IMG/VR virus record: IMGVR_UViG_3300023110_000121 | Span: 1-31,550 of that record | DNA length: 31,550 nucleotides | Strand: one strand, 5' to 3' | Source of the DNA: a virus | In this document: piece by piece, positions 24,708 to 31,550 of the stretch | Position numbering within the stretch: the stretch's first letter is position 1 | Layout: each line of letters begins with the position of its first letter | Program-made: the position numbers and the translations under genes | The notes under the pieces: generated by a model | Databases searched by the model: none | What the model was told of the DNA's origin: nothing | What the model saw: the letters and a program-made list of their open reading frames with translations, nothing else

Positions 24708-26111
24708 TTACAGTGATATTACAACTTTAATGTCTTCTTGTTGATTTGCTGCTCTTGTGACCGGTGCTCTGTTTTCTATATATAAAATGCTTCCAGAAAG
24801 TTTATCTACATCATCTCTAGTGAAAGCATCGCTGTCAGCATCTACACCTTCAGCTACAAGTGTTCCTGATGTACCACCACCAGTTATTGCTTCACCTTCA
24901 GCGAATGGTTTAAATCCAGTATCTTCTGTTTGATGAAAATATAATCTATCGCTATCAACTTCATCAACTAAAGCTTTAGCTCCTGATGTTCCACCTGTTA
25001 TTGTTGCATCTAAAAACCCCGTATTAGCAGCTGCAGTAAGCTTTAAGAATCTTAAAACTTTACCGCTTGATGTAGTAAAAGGAGGACCATCATTTGCACT
25101 ATCTGAAGTATGTCTTGGATCTCTTATCAAAGCTACTTGTCTGAAATCTTGACCTACTATAAAATTACTATCTTCTATTCCATTTGGTTTTGCATTAAAC
25201 ATTAATGAATTAGACTTGAGATCATCTCTTGCATCTGCACCTAATCCAGCTTGAGGACCTAATATTGGTCTTGCTTTTGCACCGCTTCCTCCACCGCCGT
25301 TTATTGCGACACTAGCAAACCTATATCCTTGTCCCATAGTTATAGCACTGTCAGCGCTTGAATCAAGTTCAATTTTTGTAACAGCTCCGCCTGAAACTGT
25401 AGCAGTAGCTGCAGCTCTTACACCATCGCCATTGATAGTTATTGTTGGAGCAGAAGTATATCCACTTCCACCATCAGTGACTTTAATATTTACTATTTGT
25501 CCAGGAACTGCAGAATCTTGAACCTCAGCTTGTTGAATTTCAAGTACAGATAAAGTAGTTGTGCCAGTAAATTCATTGACTCTTGCAGAGTCTAGAATTT
25601 TTTCAACTGGTAAAAAGTTTGCTGATAAAAAAGCACTTGCTCTTCCAGCCGATAAAGAATATAAAAACTTCCAAACGTATCCATCAGAAGTTTTAAAAGG
25701 TTTTGTGCTAGTTCCGGTTGGCTTTATCGTAGAAGTTGTTGCAGTGCCTGCATCATTCTTAGCTTGTCTTAAAACAATATAAACTTGGTTATCTTCTGTC
25801 ATAACTGCATAAGGATTTGTGTCTGGTATACCAGTAAAATTATCGTCATAAGCCTGATATATAGACCCAGATGACCAGTTATATCTCGGTATGACATATG
25901 ATACATCACTTGCAGATTTTATTGATTGCAAACCTGCTCTTAAATTTCTAACAGTTCTAGTACTATTTGTAGGAGTGGGCACTGTTTCTGAGCTGTCCCA
26001 AGGTTCTGACCTTCCAATTCCTATATAGTACCTATTAGTATTGTTCGTAACTTCATCAAAGATATTTTGAGTTAGTAGTTTTTTAAACGGGTCTGTAATT
26101 ATTGCTGACAT
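24708..26111 (-). CDS. 8: Baseplate wedge protein gp8, enlarged (467 aa)
   Basis: The N-terminus NRYYIGIGRSEPWDSSETVP (residues 26-45), YNWSSGSIYQAYDD (77-90), YAVMTEDNQVY and SDGYVWKFLYSL (142-153) are the conserved landmarks of T4 gp8, a wedge component that binds gp6/gp7/gp10 in the baseplate. T4 gp8 is 334 residues; here the C-terminal half contains an inserted Gly-rich beta unit (DGGSGYTSAPTITINGDG, residues 213-230, and NGGGGSGAKARPILGP, 271-286) and a second TGGTSGAKALV/TGGGTSGTLVA pair. The start has AAGGAAT upstream. It is co-transcribed with the 313-residue gene ten bases before it. Confidence 0.9.
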   Translation of the reverse strand: MSAIITDPFKKLLTQNIFDEVTNNTNRYYIGIGRSEPWDSSETVPTPTNSTRTVRNLRAGLQSIKSASDVSYVIPRYNWSSGSIYQAYDDNFTGIPDTNPYAVMTEDNQVYIVLRQAKNDAGTATTSTIKPTGTSTKPFKTSDGYVWKFLYSLSAGRASAFLSANFLPVEKILDSARVNEFTGTTTLSVLEIQQAEVQDSAVPGQIVNIKVTDGGSGYTSAPTITINGDGVRAAATATVSGGAVTKIELDSSADSAITMGQGYRFASVAINGGGGSGAKARPILGPQAGLGADARDDLKSNSLMFNAKPNGIEDSNFIVGQDFRQVALIRDPRHTSDSANDGPPFTTSSGKVLRFLKLTAAANTGFLDATITGGTSGAKALVDEVDSDRLYFHQTEDTGFKPFAEGEAITGGGTSGTLVAEGVDADSDAFTRDDVDKLSGSILYIENRAPVTRAANQQEDIKVVISL

Positions 26112-26121
26112 ATTCTATTCC

Positions 26122-27063
26122 TTATGATACCGTTACTTCGCCTTGATTTCCTATTAAGAACCAGTTTGATCCGTCCCATATACAAGTACAACCATCATTT
26201 TGCGCTAATGCAAAATCTGTACCTTGTGCAAAATTAGAAGGTGTTACTGTCATAGCGCCTGCACCTTTATTTGTAAAAATCTTATACTCACCTACAGTAG
26301 TTCCATCTGCTAAACTAACCGCCAAAGCAGAGCCTTTGTTACCTATGATTAATGTAGCCGAAGTGCTTGCAGCACCATCTGCTGTTATAGTAGAAGAAGT
26401 AAAAGCTGCTTTATTTAATTCAATAGAACCAGTTCCTTTTGGTGTTAATATTATATTTAAATTAGTTGCTGTTCCTGTTGCTGAAAGAGTTGGTCCTGTA
26501 GTTGAAGCACCGTTTGCTATTGTTAGTTCATTGACAGCGCTACTAGTAGTTGTAAATTTTATAAATTCGTTTCCATTGGCATCATTTAAAGACGTACCGA
26601 TAACAGGTGTATTAATAGTTGGCGATGTCAAAGTTTTATTGGTTAGTGTTTGTGTTGCTGCTATTGTTGTGATAGTACCAGCTCCACTTGGTATAGTAAT
26701 CGTTCCACCGTTTGTAATTGATGCTATAGTTGGAGTTGTTAATGTCTTATTAGTTAATGTTTGAGTTGCAGTATCCAATACAACATTGCCACCAGCATCT
26801 GGTAAAGTGATAGTTCTATCTGCTGTAGGGTCAGTAGCGATTAATTTAGTTTCATGTGAATCTGTACTAGATCCTTCAAATATAATGGTGCCTTCGTTAT
26901 CAGAATCTTTTATTATAACTCTTGTACTTAGCGTTGAACTATCGCCTCCAAGTTGTGTATACAATTCTTGAAAGTTTTGATTAATTTTTGTACCAGCTGT
27001 GCGTAAGGTATCTCCTGTACCGTCGTTTGCTGATGAACCTACATTTATATTTTGTCTTGTCAT
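26122..27063 (-). CDS. Fibre/whisker-like virion protein (313 aa)
   Basis: The ATG at 27063 has AGGAT six bases upstream and a late promoter at 27082-27089. The N-terminus NINVGSSANDGTGDTLRTAG then KINQNFQELYTQLGG is widespread in T4-like phage structural proteins. Three or so 'TQTLTNKTLTSPTI' units (residues about 97-153) are typical of fibre shafts. The C-terminus includes DGCTCIWDGSNWFLIGNQG, a fibre-end type motif (WDGS.W). Probably a short fibre or collar/baseplate appendage; the exact T4 counterpart is not recognised. Confidence 0.8.
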   Translation of the reverse strand: MTRQNINVGSSANDGTGDTLRTAGTKINQNFQELYTQLGGDSSTLSTRVIIKDSDNEGTIIFEGSSTDSHETKLIATDPTADRTITLPDAGGNVVLDTATQTLTNKTLTTPTIASITNGGTITIPSGAGTITTIAATQTLTNKTLTSPTINTPVIGTSLNDANGNEFIKFTTTSSAVNELTIANGASTTGPTLSATGTATNLNIILTPKGTGSIELNKAAFTSSTITADGAASTSATLIIGNKGSALAVSLADGTTVGEYKIFTNKGAGAMTVTPSNFAQGTDFALAQNDGCTCIWDGSNWFLIGNQGEVTVS

Positions 27064-27081
27064 TTTAAATCCTAATAAGTC

Positions 27082-27089
27082 TATTTATA
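27082..27089 (-). promoter_or_regulatory. T4-type late promoter for the 313-aa/gp8/DUF4815 unit
   Basis: Exact TATAAATA followed by G on the minus strand, directly adjoining the stop of the 320-residue gene at 27090 and 19 bases before the ATG at 27063. It can drive a long run of tightly packed genes down to at least 18922. Confidence 0.8.
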
Positions 27090-28052
27090 CTAGAAAGATG
27101 AGTCAGTTACTCTTCTAGTAAATATTTCGTTATCCATTGTTTCTAATACCATTGAGAAGTCTGGTGTTGCATTTTCATCACTGTCTCTAATTGAGCTATC
27201 ATCAAAAGTAAATGAGTTTGGTGTTATTATTTGACGTAATGTGTGATAAGTTGTATCGAGTTGTGATAGAGTAATGTCTTCGTACTCTTCTACTAATTCG
27301 TTTAAATTAGATCTGACGTTACCACCGCCAGAGTCTATCAACACTGTTGTCTGAACAAAAGGAAATGAAAATGCTGCAGTTACTTCAGAAACAAGTGTTG
27401 GTCCAGGTGATGAATCTTCGAGTGCTAAAGGCGCCGTGATATTAAGAGAACCTACTGTGTCAGAAACTACTTGACCTTTATAATAAAATCCTGCAGGATG
27501 AACAAACTTTTTATACAGCTCTGACCATTTAGTTATATCAATTCCAGTTTTCACTAATAAACCAAATGTTTGAAAAAGTTCATTATCTTGTAGATATTTT
27601 AATGAGTCAACACCTATTTGACTTGCTGAATCTCCAATGTTAAATATTGATTCTTTGCCATATTCAACATCAGCCACTTGCTGAAAGAATAATCTAAAAA
27701 ATTCTTGAAATCCAAATTTAGTACCTTTGTTTCTTGCTAACTCAGCTAATCTTGTTATTGCGTATCTTGTATCAGTAAAATTTTCACCTGTTTCTAATCC
27801 ACCAGCAATTTCACTTACCATATTATTTAGCAAATCGCTTTGCATTTCTCTTGCATCTTTTTTAGAAAAAAGTTGTCTTATATCATCACCAAAGGCGTGT
27901 GTTCCATTGTCTGAATCTAAAAAGTCATAATACTTTTCTAAAAAAGTTACGAGAGTCGGATACTCACTTGTATAATATTCAGGTAAAGCTTCACGCACTT
28001 TTCGTACTTGAAAGTTTTTGAGCCTTCTTTTACTGTGATGATTAATAGACAT
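27090..28052 (-). CDS. Baseplate-associated virion protein following gp6 (320 aa)
   Basis: The ATG at 28052 shares its A with the TAA of gene 6. The N-terminus is basic (HHSKRRLKNFQVRKVREALP), then EYYTSEYPTLVTFLEKYYDF, a segment conserved in structural proteins located after gp6 in marine T4-like phages. Residues 105-130 (LAELARNKGTKFGFQEFFRL) and KKFVHPAGFYYKGQVV near 184-199 are further landmarks. T4 has the 1032-residue gp7 at this place; this protein is far smaller and not clearly related. A wedge role is inferred from position only. Confidence 0.8.
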   Translation of the reverse strand: MSINHHSKRRLKNFQVRKVREALPEYYTSEYPTLVTFLEKYYDFLDSDNGTHAFGDDIRQLFSKKDAREMQSDLLNNMVSEIAGGLETGENFTDTRYAITRLAELARNKGTKFGFQEFFRLFFQQVADVEYGKESIFNIGDSASQIGVDSLKYLQDNELFQTFGLLVKTGIDITKWSELYKKFVHPAGFYYKGQVVSDTVGSLNITAPLALEDSSPGPTLVSEVTAAFSFPFVQTTVLIDSGGGNVRSNLNELVEEYEDITLSQLDTTYHTLRQIITPNSFTFDDSSIRDSDENATPDFSMVLETMDNEIFTRRVTDSSF

Positions 28053-29881
28053 TAAATGCTAACCTGTGTATTTTGAAAATCAAGTAAAGCTCTAGATGTT
28101 GAAGTCGATGTGTCAATACCGAGAACATAGTTACGTAATGGTCTTATAGTATTTTGATTTGCTGGTGTAACTGTTATAGATATGAAACTTCCATCTATTG
28201 AACTTGGTTTAAATCCGACTAAACTTACAACACCTGTTTCTTGATTGTATGTTCCTACATTATCATTTTCAACAGTTCCATCTATTGAAACAATTTGTAT
28301 TTTTGCGCTGTTTAATTTATTTTGTAAAAAACATTGTTGACTATTAAAAGTAAATCCTGATGAACTTAAAACCGGTAAATCCGCAGCAGGAAGCGCAAGC
28401 TTCGCGGGATAATTTATATCGTAACTAAGAGAAATATTATTGGTTGGTACAAAGGTTTGAACCATCTTAACATCTATCTTAGAGTTTAAAATTGCAGGAT
28501 CCAATGCGTCTATAATGGTAAGTAAATTTGATCTTCTAAAAACTTCATTAAATCTTTCCAAATTGGTTGAAAAGAAAGTATTTATTCTTGTTTGTACTAA
28601 ATTTTCCATTGATTGCGCAGTAGCACTTGTTAAATCCGGATCTAAATTAAAAGTAGTTGTAAGTTGTAAGTTTGTTGTTATAGGATCAACAAACTCTGTT
28701 GTAATTGACATTACTGACATATTGTCAGTTAAATCAGTTTTTATTTGATCTTTTACGCTTTGTTGTGTGCTGTCAGTTATTCCAGATTTAAATTTTAAGC
28801 CAACATAAACACGGCCATAAACTGCTGGAACGTTATCAGCGCCGCCAAAGGATGTCACATCATCTAAATATGCATTAAAATTTGATAATATTTGTCCTTT
28901 ATAGTCTTCAGCTGTAACTAATCTTCTTTGCGAAGTAAAGGCTATAGGAGCATTTTGTCTTATAGATTCTATACTTTCTTTAAATGCACCACCAGCAGCA
29001 TTTGATTCTGTCACCGTTGTTATATTATAAGCTACTGAATTAACGGTTATTGTTGAAGATGGAGTAAATGTACTAGAGGTGTTCGCTGCAGCACCTTGAG
29101 TTGATAAGTAATCAACTATTATTTTATTACCAGCAACTGGTGCTTTTCCAGTAGTAGTACCATCACCAAATATTAATTCATAATACCCATTAGGAACTTC
29201 TTTAATTTGATAATACGTTGAGTCACTTTCTATTCTTACTGCTTTCTTAATATCGGTGTAAGTATCAAATGTAGTAGATGATGCAGTAGGAAAGACACGA
29301 ACTCTGATGGTTGTAGTATCAATTGTGATATCAGGTATGACATATATTTGTGTATCTGATGTGTCACCTACAAAAAATGTTTTTGTTTTTTCTGTTCCTT
29401 CAAAAACTGGTATTCCAGTTCCATTCGTGCTATTTAAAAATTGGTAAACGCCAGATCCATTATCATTTGCAGTGAAAGCTTCTCTAGTTTGAAATGTATA
29501 TGATGTTCCATCAACATCAGTTGTGAACTGTGTATTTCGCGGCAACACTATTGCATTAGGTCTTGGTGTTGTAGTAATGTTTATTGATAAATTTAAAGAA
29601 GCCTCAGGTGATACATAAGATCTTGGAACGTAACCAAGATTTTCTGCAAGTGCGGCAACAGAACTTCTTAATTGTGCTGTGTTTATAAAAGATTCATTTA
29701 ATGCAAAGTTAGCATTTAAACCTGTAAAATGCGTGTTGTAAGCTAACACATCTAATATATTACTTAGTCCTGATGCTTCAAAGTCATAATCAGCAAATTC
29801 TGTTTGTTGCTTTAAATAATCTTTTAACTTACTTTTTATAGTATCAAAGTCGAGTTGAGTTGATTTAATTGTTGTTGCCAT
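28052..29881 (-). CDS. 6: Baseplate wedge protein gp6 (609 aa)
   Basis: The N-terminus (LDFDTIKSKLKDYLKQQTEF, FEASGLSNILDVLAYNTHF, NESFINTAQLRSSVAALAEN) is the hallmark of T4 gp6/baseplate J-like wedge proteins, which dimerise to form the continuous ring of the baseplate. AENLGYVPRSYVSPEA and RRLVTAEDYKGQILSNF near 330 also fit. Length is close to T4 gp6 (660). The start overlaps the end of gene 25 by one base (TAATG) with AAGG upstream, so gp25 and gp6, which form adjacent wedge parts, are translated together. Confidence 0.93.
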   Translation of the reverse strand: MATTIKSTQLDFDTIKSKLKDYLKQQTEFADYDFEASGLSNILDVLAYNTHFTGLNANFALNESFINTAQLRSSVAALAENLGYVPRSYVSPEASLNLSINITTTPRPNAIVLPRNTQFTTDVDGTSYTFQTREAFTANDNGSGVYQFLNSTNGTGIPVFEGTEKTKTFFVGDTSDTQIYVIPDITIDTTTIRVRVFPTASSTTFDTYTDIKKAVRIESDSTYYQIKEVPNGYYELIFGDGTTTGKAPVAGNKIIVDYLSTQGAAANTSSTFTPSSTITVNSVAYNITTVTESNAAGGAFKESIESIRQNAPIAFTSQRRLVTAEDYKGQILSNFNAYLDDVTSFGGADNVPAVYGRVYVGLKFKSGITDSTQQSVKDQIKTDLTDNMSVMSITTEFVDPITTNLQLTTTFNLDPDLTSATAQSMENLVQTRINTFFSTNLERFNEVFRRSNLLTIIDALDPAILNSKIDVKMVQTFVPTNNISLSYDINYPAKLALPAADLPVLSSSGFTFNSQQCFLQNKLNSAKIQIVSIDGTVENDNVGTYNQETGVVSLVGFKPSSIDGSFISITVTPANQNTIRPLRNYVLGIDTSTSTSRALLDFQNTQVSI

Positions 29882-30324
29882 TATCTTAACCTTGTTAAAT
29901 CTATATTTGTAGTTACAGTTTCATTTGTGTTAATTATTTTGAAAGTCACTGTAACTTTTATTTGATGATCATCATCACTTAAGTTACTGCTTATATTAGT
30001 AACTCGTGCACGAGGCTCATATATTTCTATAGCGTTAATTATTTGTTCTTCTAAATCTTCATCATCTATGTCTGTGTTAAGTGCAAATAATAATGAGTTT
30101 AAGTTTCCACCGAATCTTGGAAGAAAAGGCTTCTCACTAAAATTTGTAAGTAATAAATTTTTAACTGCTTGTTTTACAGCAGCTGCATCTGTTTTTTTAA
30201 ATATGTCACCAGATGGCTTTTTAGCGAATGATAAGTCAATGTCTTGAGATGACTTTGTACGAGAAGTAAGTATAGTCTTACTTCCTAGGTTTCCATCCTC
30301 TATTGAAAAAGCTCTTGTCGGCAT
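29881..30324 (-). CDS. 25: Baseplate wedge protein gp25 (147 aa)
   Basis: A GPW/gp25-type protein: AVKQAVKNLLLTNFSEKPFL then PRFGGNLNSLLF (residues about 49-80) and IINAIEIYEPRARV (95-108) are the conserved core of the sheath-initiating wedge protein. It is slightly longer than T4 gp25 (132). The start has AGGAAA upstream and lies 16 bases after the late promoter at 30341-30348. It is the first gene of a unit with gp6 and the 320-residue protein. Confidence 0.93.
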   Translation of the reverse strand: MPTRAFSIEDGNLGSKTILTSRTKSSQDIDLSFAKKPSGDIFKKTDAAAVKQAVKNLLLTNFSEKPFLPRFGGNLNSLLFALNTDIDDEDLEEQIINAIEIYEPRARVTNISSNLSDDDHQIKVTVTFKIINTNETVTTNIDLTRLR

Positions 30325-30340
30325 ATTATTTCCTTTTTTC

Positions 30341-30348
30341 TATTTATA
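30341..30348 (-). promoter_or_regulatory. T4-type late promoter for gene 25-6 unit
   Basis: Exact TATAAATA followed by G on the minus strand, in the 27-base gap between the upstream gene's stop (30352) and the ATG of gene 25. It is followed by an A-run and AGGAAA. Confidence 0.8.
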
Positions 30349-30351
30349 TAG

Positions 30352-31550
30352 TTATGTAGTAGGTAACGCTTCCATAAGCTCATTTGTTACTTGTGAAAAG
30401 TTATTATATCTAGTTTCAACTTCATTTTGATATGTCACTGTCCATGGCGGTGTTATCTCAGGCATTATTATTATGATTTGAGCATTTAAAGATCCATCTG
30501 GATTATAGTTATCATAATCTAAAATAAGCTTTTCAAAATTTAGAGTATCTTTTAAGTATACTGCCAAATCAAATGTTTTTTCTATAGCAATTTCACCTCT
30601 CATATTGATTAACTCGTATACAACAGCTCTTCCTCTTGACATTAAATAGTTTAGTCCATCACTCACATCAAGTTCTTCACCTTCTTCAGCTCTGTATAAT
30701 CCTTCAACTACTTGTAACCTAAAATCTTTAAATTCTTTAACTGCATTATATGAGTTAACAGCTCTTAAGACTCGAGCATGTAACGTATATTGCTTTGCAA
30801 GTTTCAATCTTACATTATCATCAAGTATATGAGTTAAAGTAACAGGATCACCAGATCCACCTAAGAAAGTGGCCATAGTAATACCTGGCGCTAATCTAGT
30901 TCTGCTCGTAATCTCATCTTGAAACACAGGATTGAAGTTTGGTTCAGGTAAAGCTTCCGTTGTTTTTACACTTATTGGTGCACCTTTAAATCTTTCCATA
31001 GGTTTATCTGGATTGCCTATAATAGTACTTGGTATTTTTAAACTCTTCTTTCCAGAAACAATTCTGTCGGTTGTAAGTATAGCTTGTCTTGTAAAGAATG
31101 GTGACAATATACCTTCTGCTTGACATGCGTTTGTAAACTTTTCATTGTTAAGTGTATTAGGATCTCTTAACTTAGATCTTACTTGACGTGTAGTTAAATC
31201 TGTAGTTGATAATCCACCGTAATGAGTTTTTCTATTAAGTCTATCAAATAATCCACCGAATGTGTCGATAGCAACTCTTTTTATAGCAACAGTTGATTGT
31301 TCTAATAATTCATTTAAGATAGAAGTTGTAGGCTCTAATGTATCTGAATCAGCTGCAGGAGTAATAGTCACTGTAGATTGTGCACTACCAGCACCAGCAC
31401 CTAAAGCTGTAGCTACAGCAGATTTTCCTGCAGTGCTAGCATTACCTGATAGGTTACCGTTAAAAGTTGGTGCAGTCATCCCGACATCAGCAATTACGCC
31501 TTGTGAAGCATGAACAGAAGTTGCATTAATTCTTGGTATATGAGCTGTAT
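30352..31550 (-). CDS. C-terminal part of a probable baseplate hub protein (gp5-like), cut by window edge
   Basis: The frame stays open through the right edge, so 398 residues of the C-terminus are present and the internal ATG at 31479 is probably not the true start. The first residues in view (VHASQGVIADVGMTAPTFNG then NLSGNASTAGKSAVATALG) look like the Gly/Ala/Asn-rich linker after the OB-type domain of marine T4-like gp5 proteins. Next come ILNELLEQSTVAIKRVAIDT (GGLFDRLN), EGILSPFFTRQAI and a C-terminal part with YELINMRGEIAIEKTFDLAV. No lysozyme motif is visible here. Position just before gp25-gp6 supports a baseplate hub or spike part, but the N-terminal evidence lies outside the window. 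Confidence 0.6.
   Translation of the reverse strand, partial: TAHIPRINATSVHASQGVIADVGMTAPTFNGNLSGNASTAGKSAVATALGAGAGSAQSTVTITPAADSDTLEPTTSILNELLEQSTVAIKRVAIDTFGGLFDRLNRKTHYGGLSTTDLTTRQVRSKLRDPNTLNNEKFTNACQAEGILSPFFTRQAILTTDRIVSGKKSLKIPSTIIGNPDKPMERFKGAPISVKTTEALPEPNFNPVFQDEITSRTRLAPGITMATFLGGSGDPVTLTHILDDNVRLKLAKQYTLHARVLRAVNSYNAVKEFKDFRLQVVEGLYRAEEGEELDVSDGLNYLMSRGRAVVYELINMRGEIAIEKTFDLAVYLKDTLNFEKLILDYDNYNPDGSLNAQIIIIMPEITPPWTVTYQNEVETRYNNFSQVTNELMEALPTT

Noticed and set aside
26336-26764. 142-codon hydrophobic plus-strand open frame that looks membrane-like
   Set aside because: It is antisense to the conserved 313-residue fibre-like gene; the Val/Ala/Ile-rich composition follows from the Thr/Asn/Gly codons opposite.
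31479-31550. ATG at 31479 as the true start of the rightmost gene
   Set aside because: The frame is open to the window edge and the upstream residues continue the same style of sequence, so the gene is taken as truncated.
1-31550. tRNA genes, integrase, transposases, attachment sites or an origin
   Set aside because: None was recognised on reading; almost every base lies in a coding region of a late structural block.

Overview
The window looks like part of the late structural region of a marine T4-like (myovirus) bacteriophage. Three baseplate-wedge genes are recognisable by family: 25, 6 and 8. The other virion genes are of the type seen in T4-like cyanophages and pelagiphages: a DUF4815-like giant protein, several long fibre proteins with GELAIN-type or Mtd-like N-termini, and PKD-containing fibres. 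DNA is AT-rich, genes abut or overlap by 1-11 bases, and intergenic T4-type late promoters (TATAAATA, almost always followed by G) drive them. The host cannot be fixed from this window; a SAR11/Pelagibacter- or cyanobacteria-type marine host is an inference from family resemblance. No tRNA, integrase, transposase or CRISPR was seen. No stretch over 300 bases lacks a gene.

Layout, in the direction of transcription (almost everything is on the minus strand, so from high to low coordinates). 31550-27090: C-terminal part of a probable baseplate hub protein (gp5-like, cut by the window edge), then gp25, gp6 and a 320-residue structural protein. 27063-17286: a fibre-like 313-residue protein, gp8, a 1334-residue DUF4815-like protein, a 523-residue virion protein, a 69-residue charged protein, a 208-residue fibre-like protein and a 337-residue protein ending in an extraordinary Phe/Gly/Thr repeat. 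17267-12831: an accessory cassette holding a small acidic helical protein, three GT-A-type glycosyltransferases (one on the plus strand), a 2OG-Fe(II) oxygenase-like protein, a methyltransferase-fold protein and a QueC-like PP-loop ATPase. 12758-1: a long run of tail-fibre or adhesin genes of 117, 1038, 283, 102, 892 and 800 residues, and a 967+-residue fibre cut by the left edge.

The first block builds the baseplate. The last block supplies receptor-binding and decorative fibres. The cassette between them is of the kind that could modify virion proteins, host surface sugars or nucleic acid, but its substrate is unknown.

The most striking sequence features are these: (i) a complete seven-repeat FG-GAP-type beta-propeller in the leftmost fibre, with a second propeller starting where the window ends; (ii) a cupredoxin-like domain with a full His/Cys/His/Met set in the 800-residue fibre; (iii) about twenty copies of a DSAYVQARQ motif across four fibre-like proteins; (iv) the Phe-rich FFTG repeat; and (v) the modification cassette with its reversed glycosyltransferase gene.
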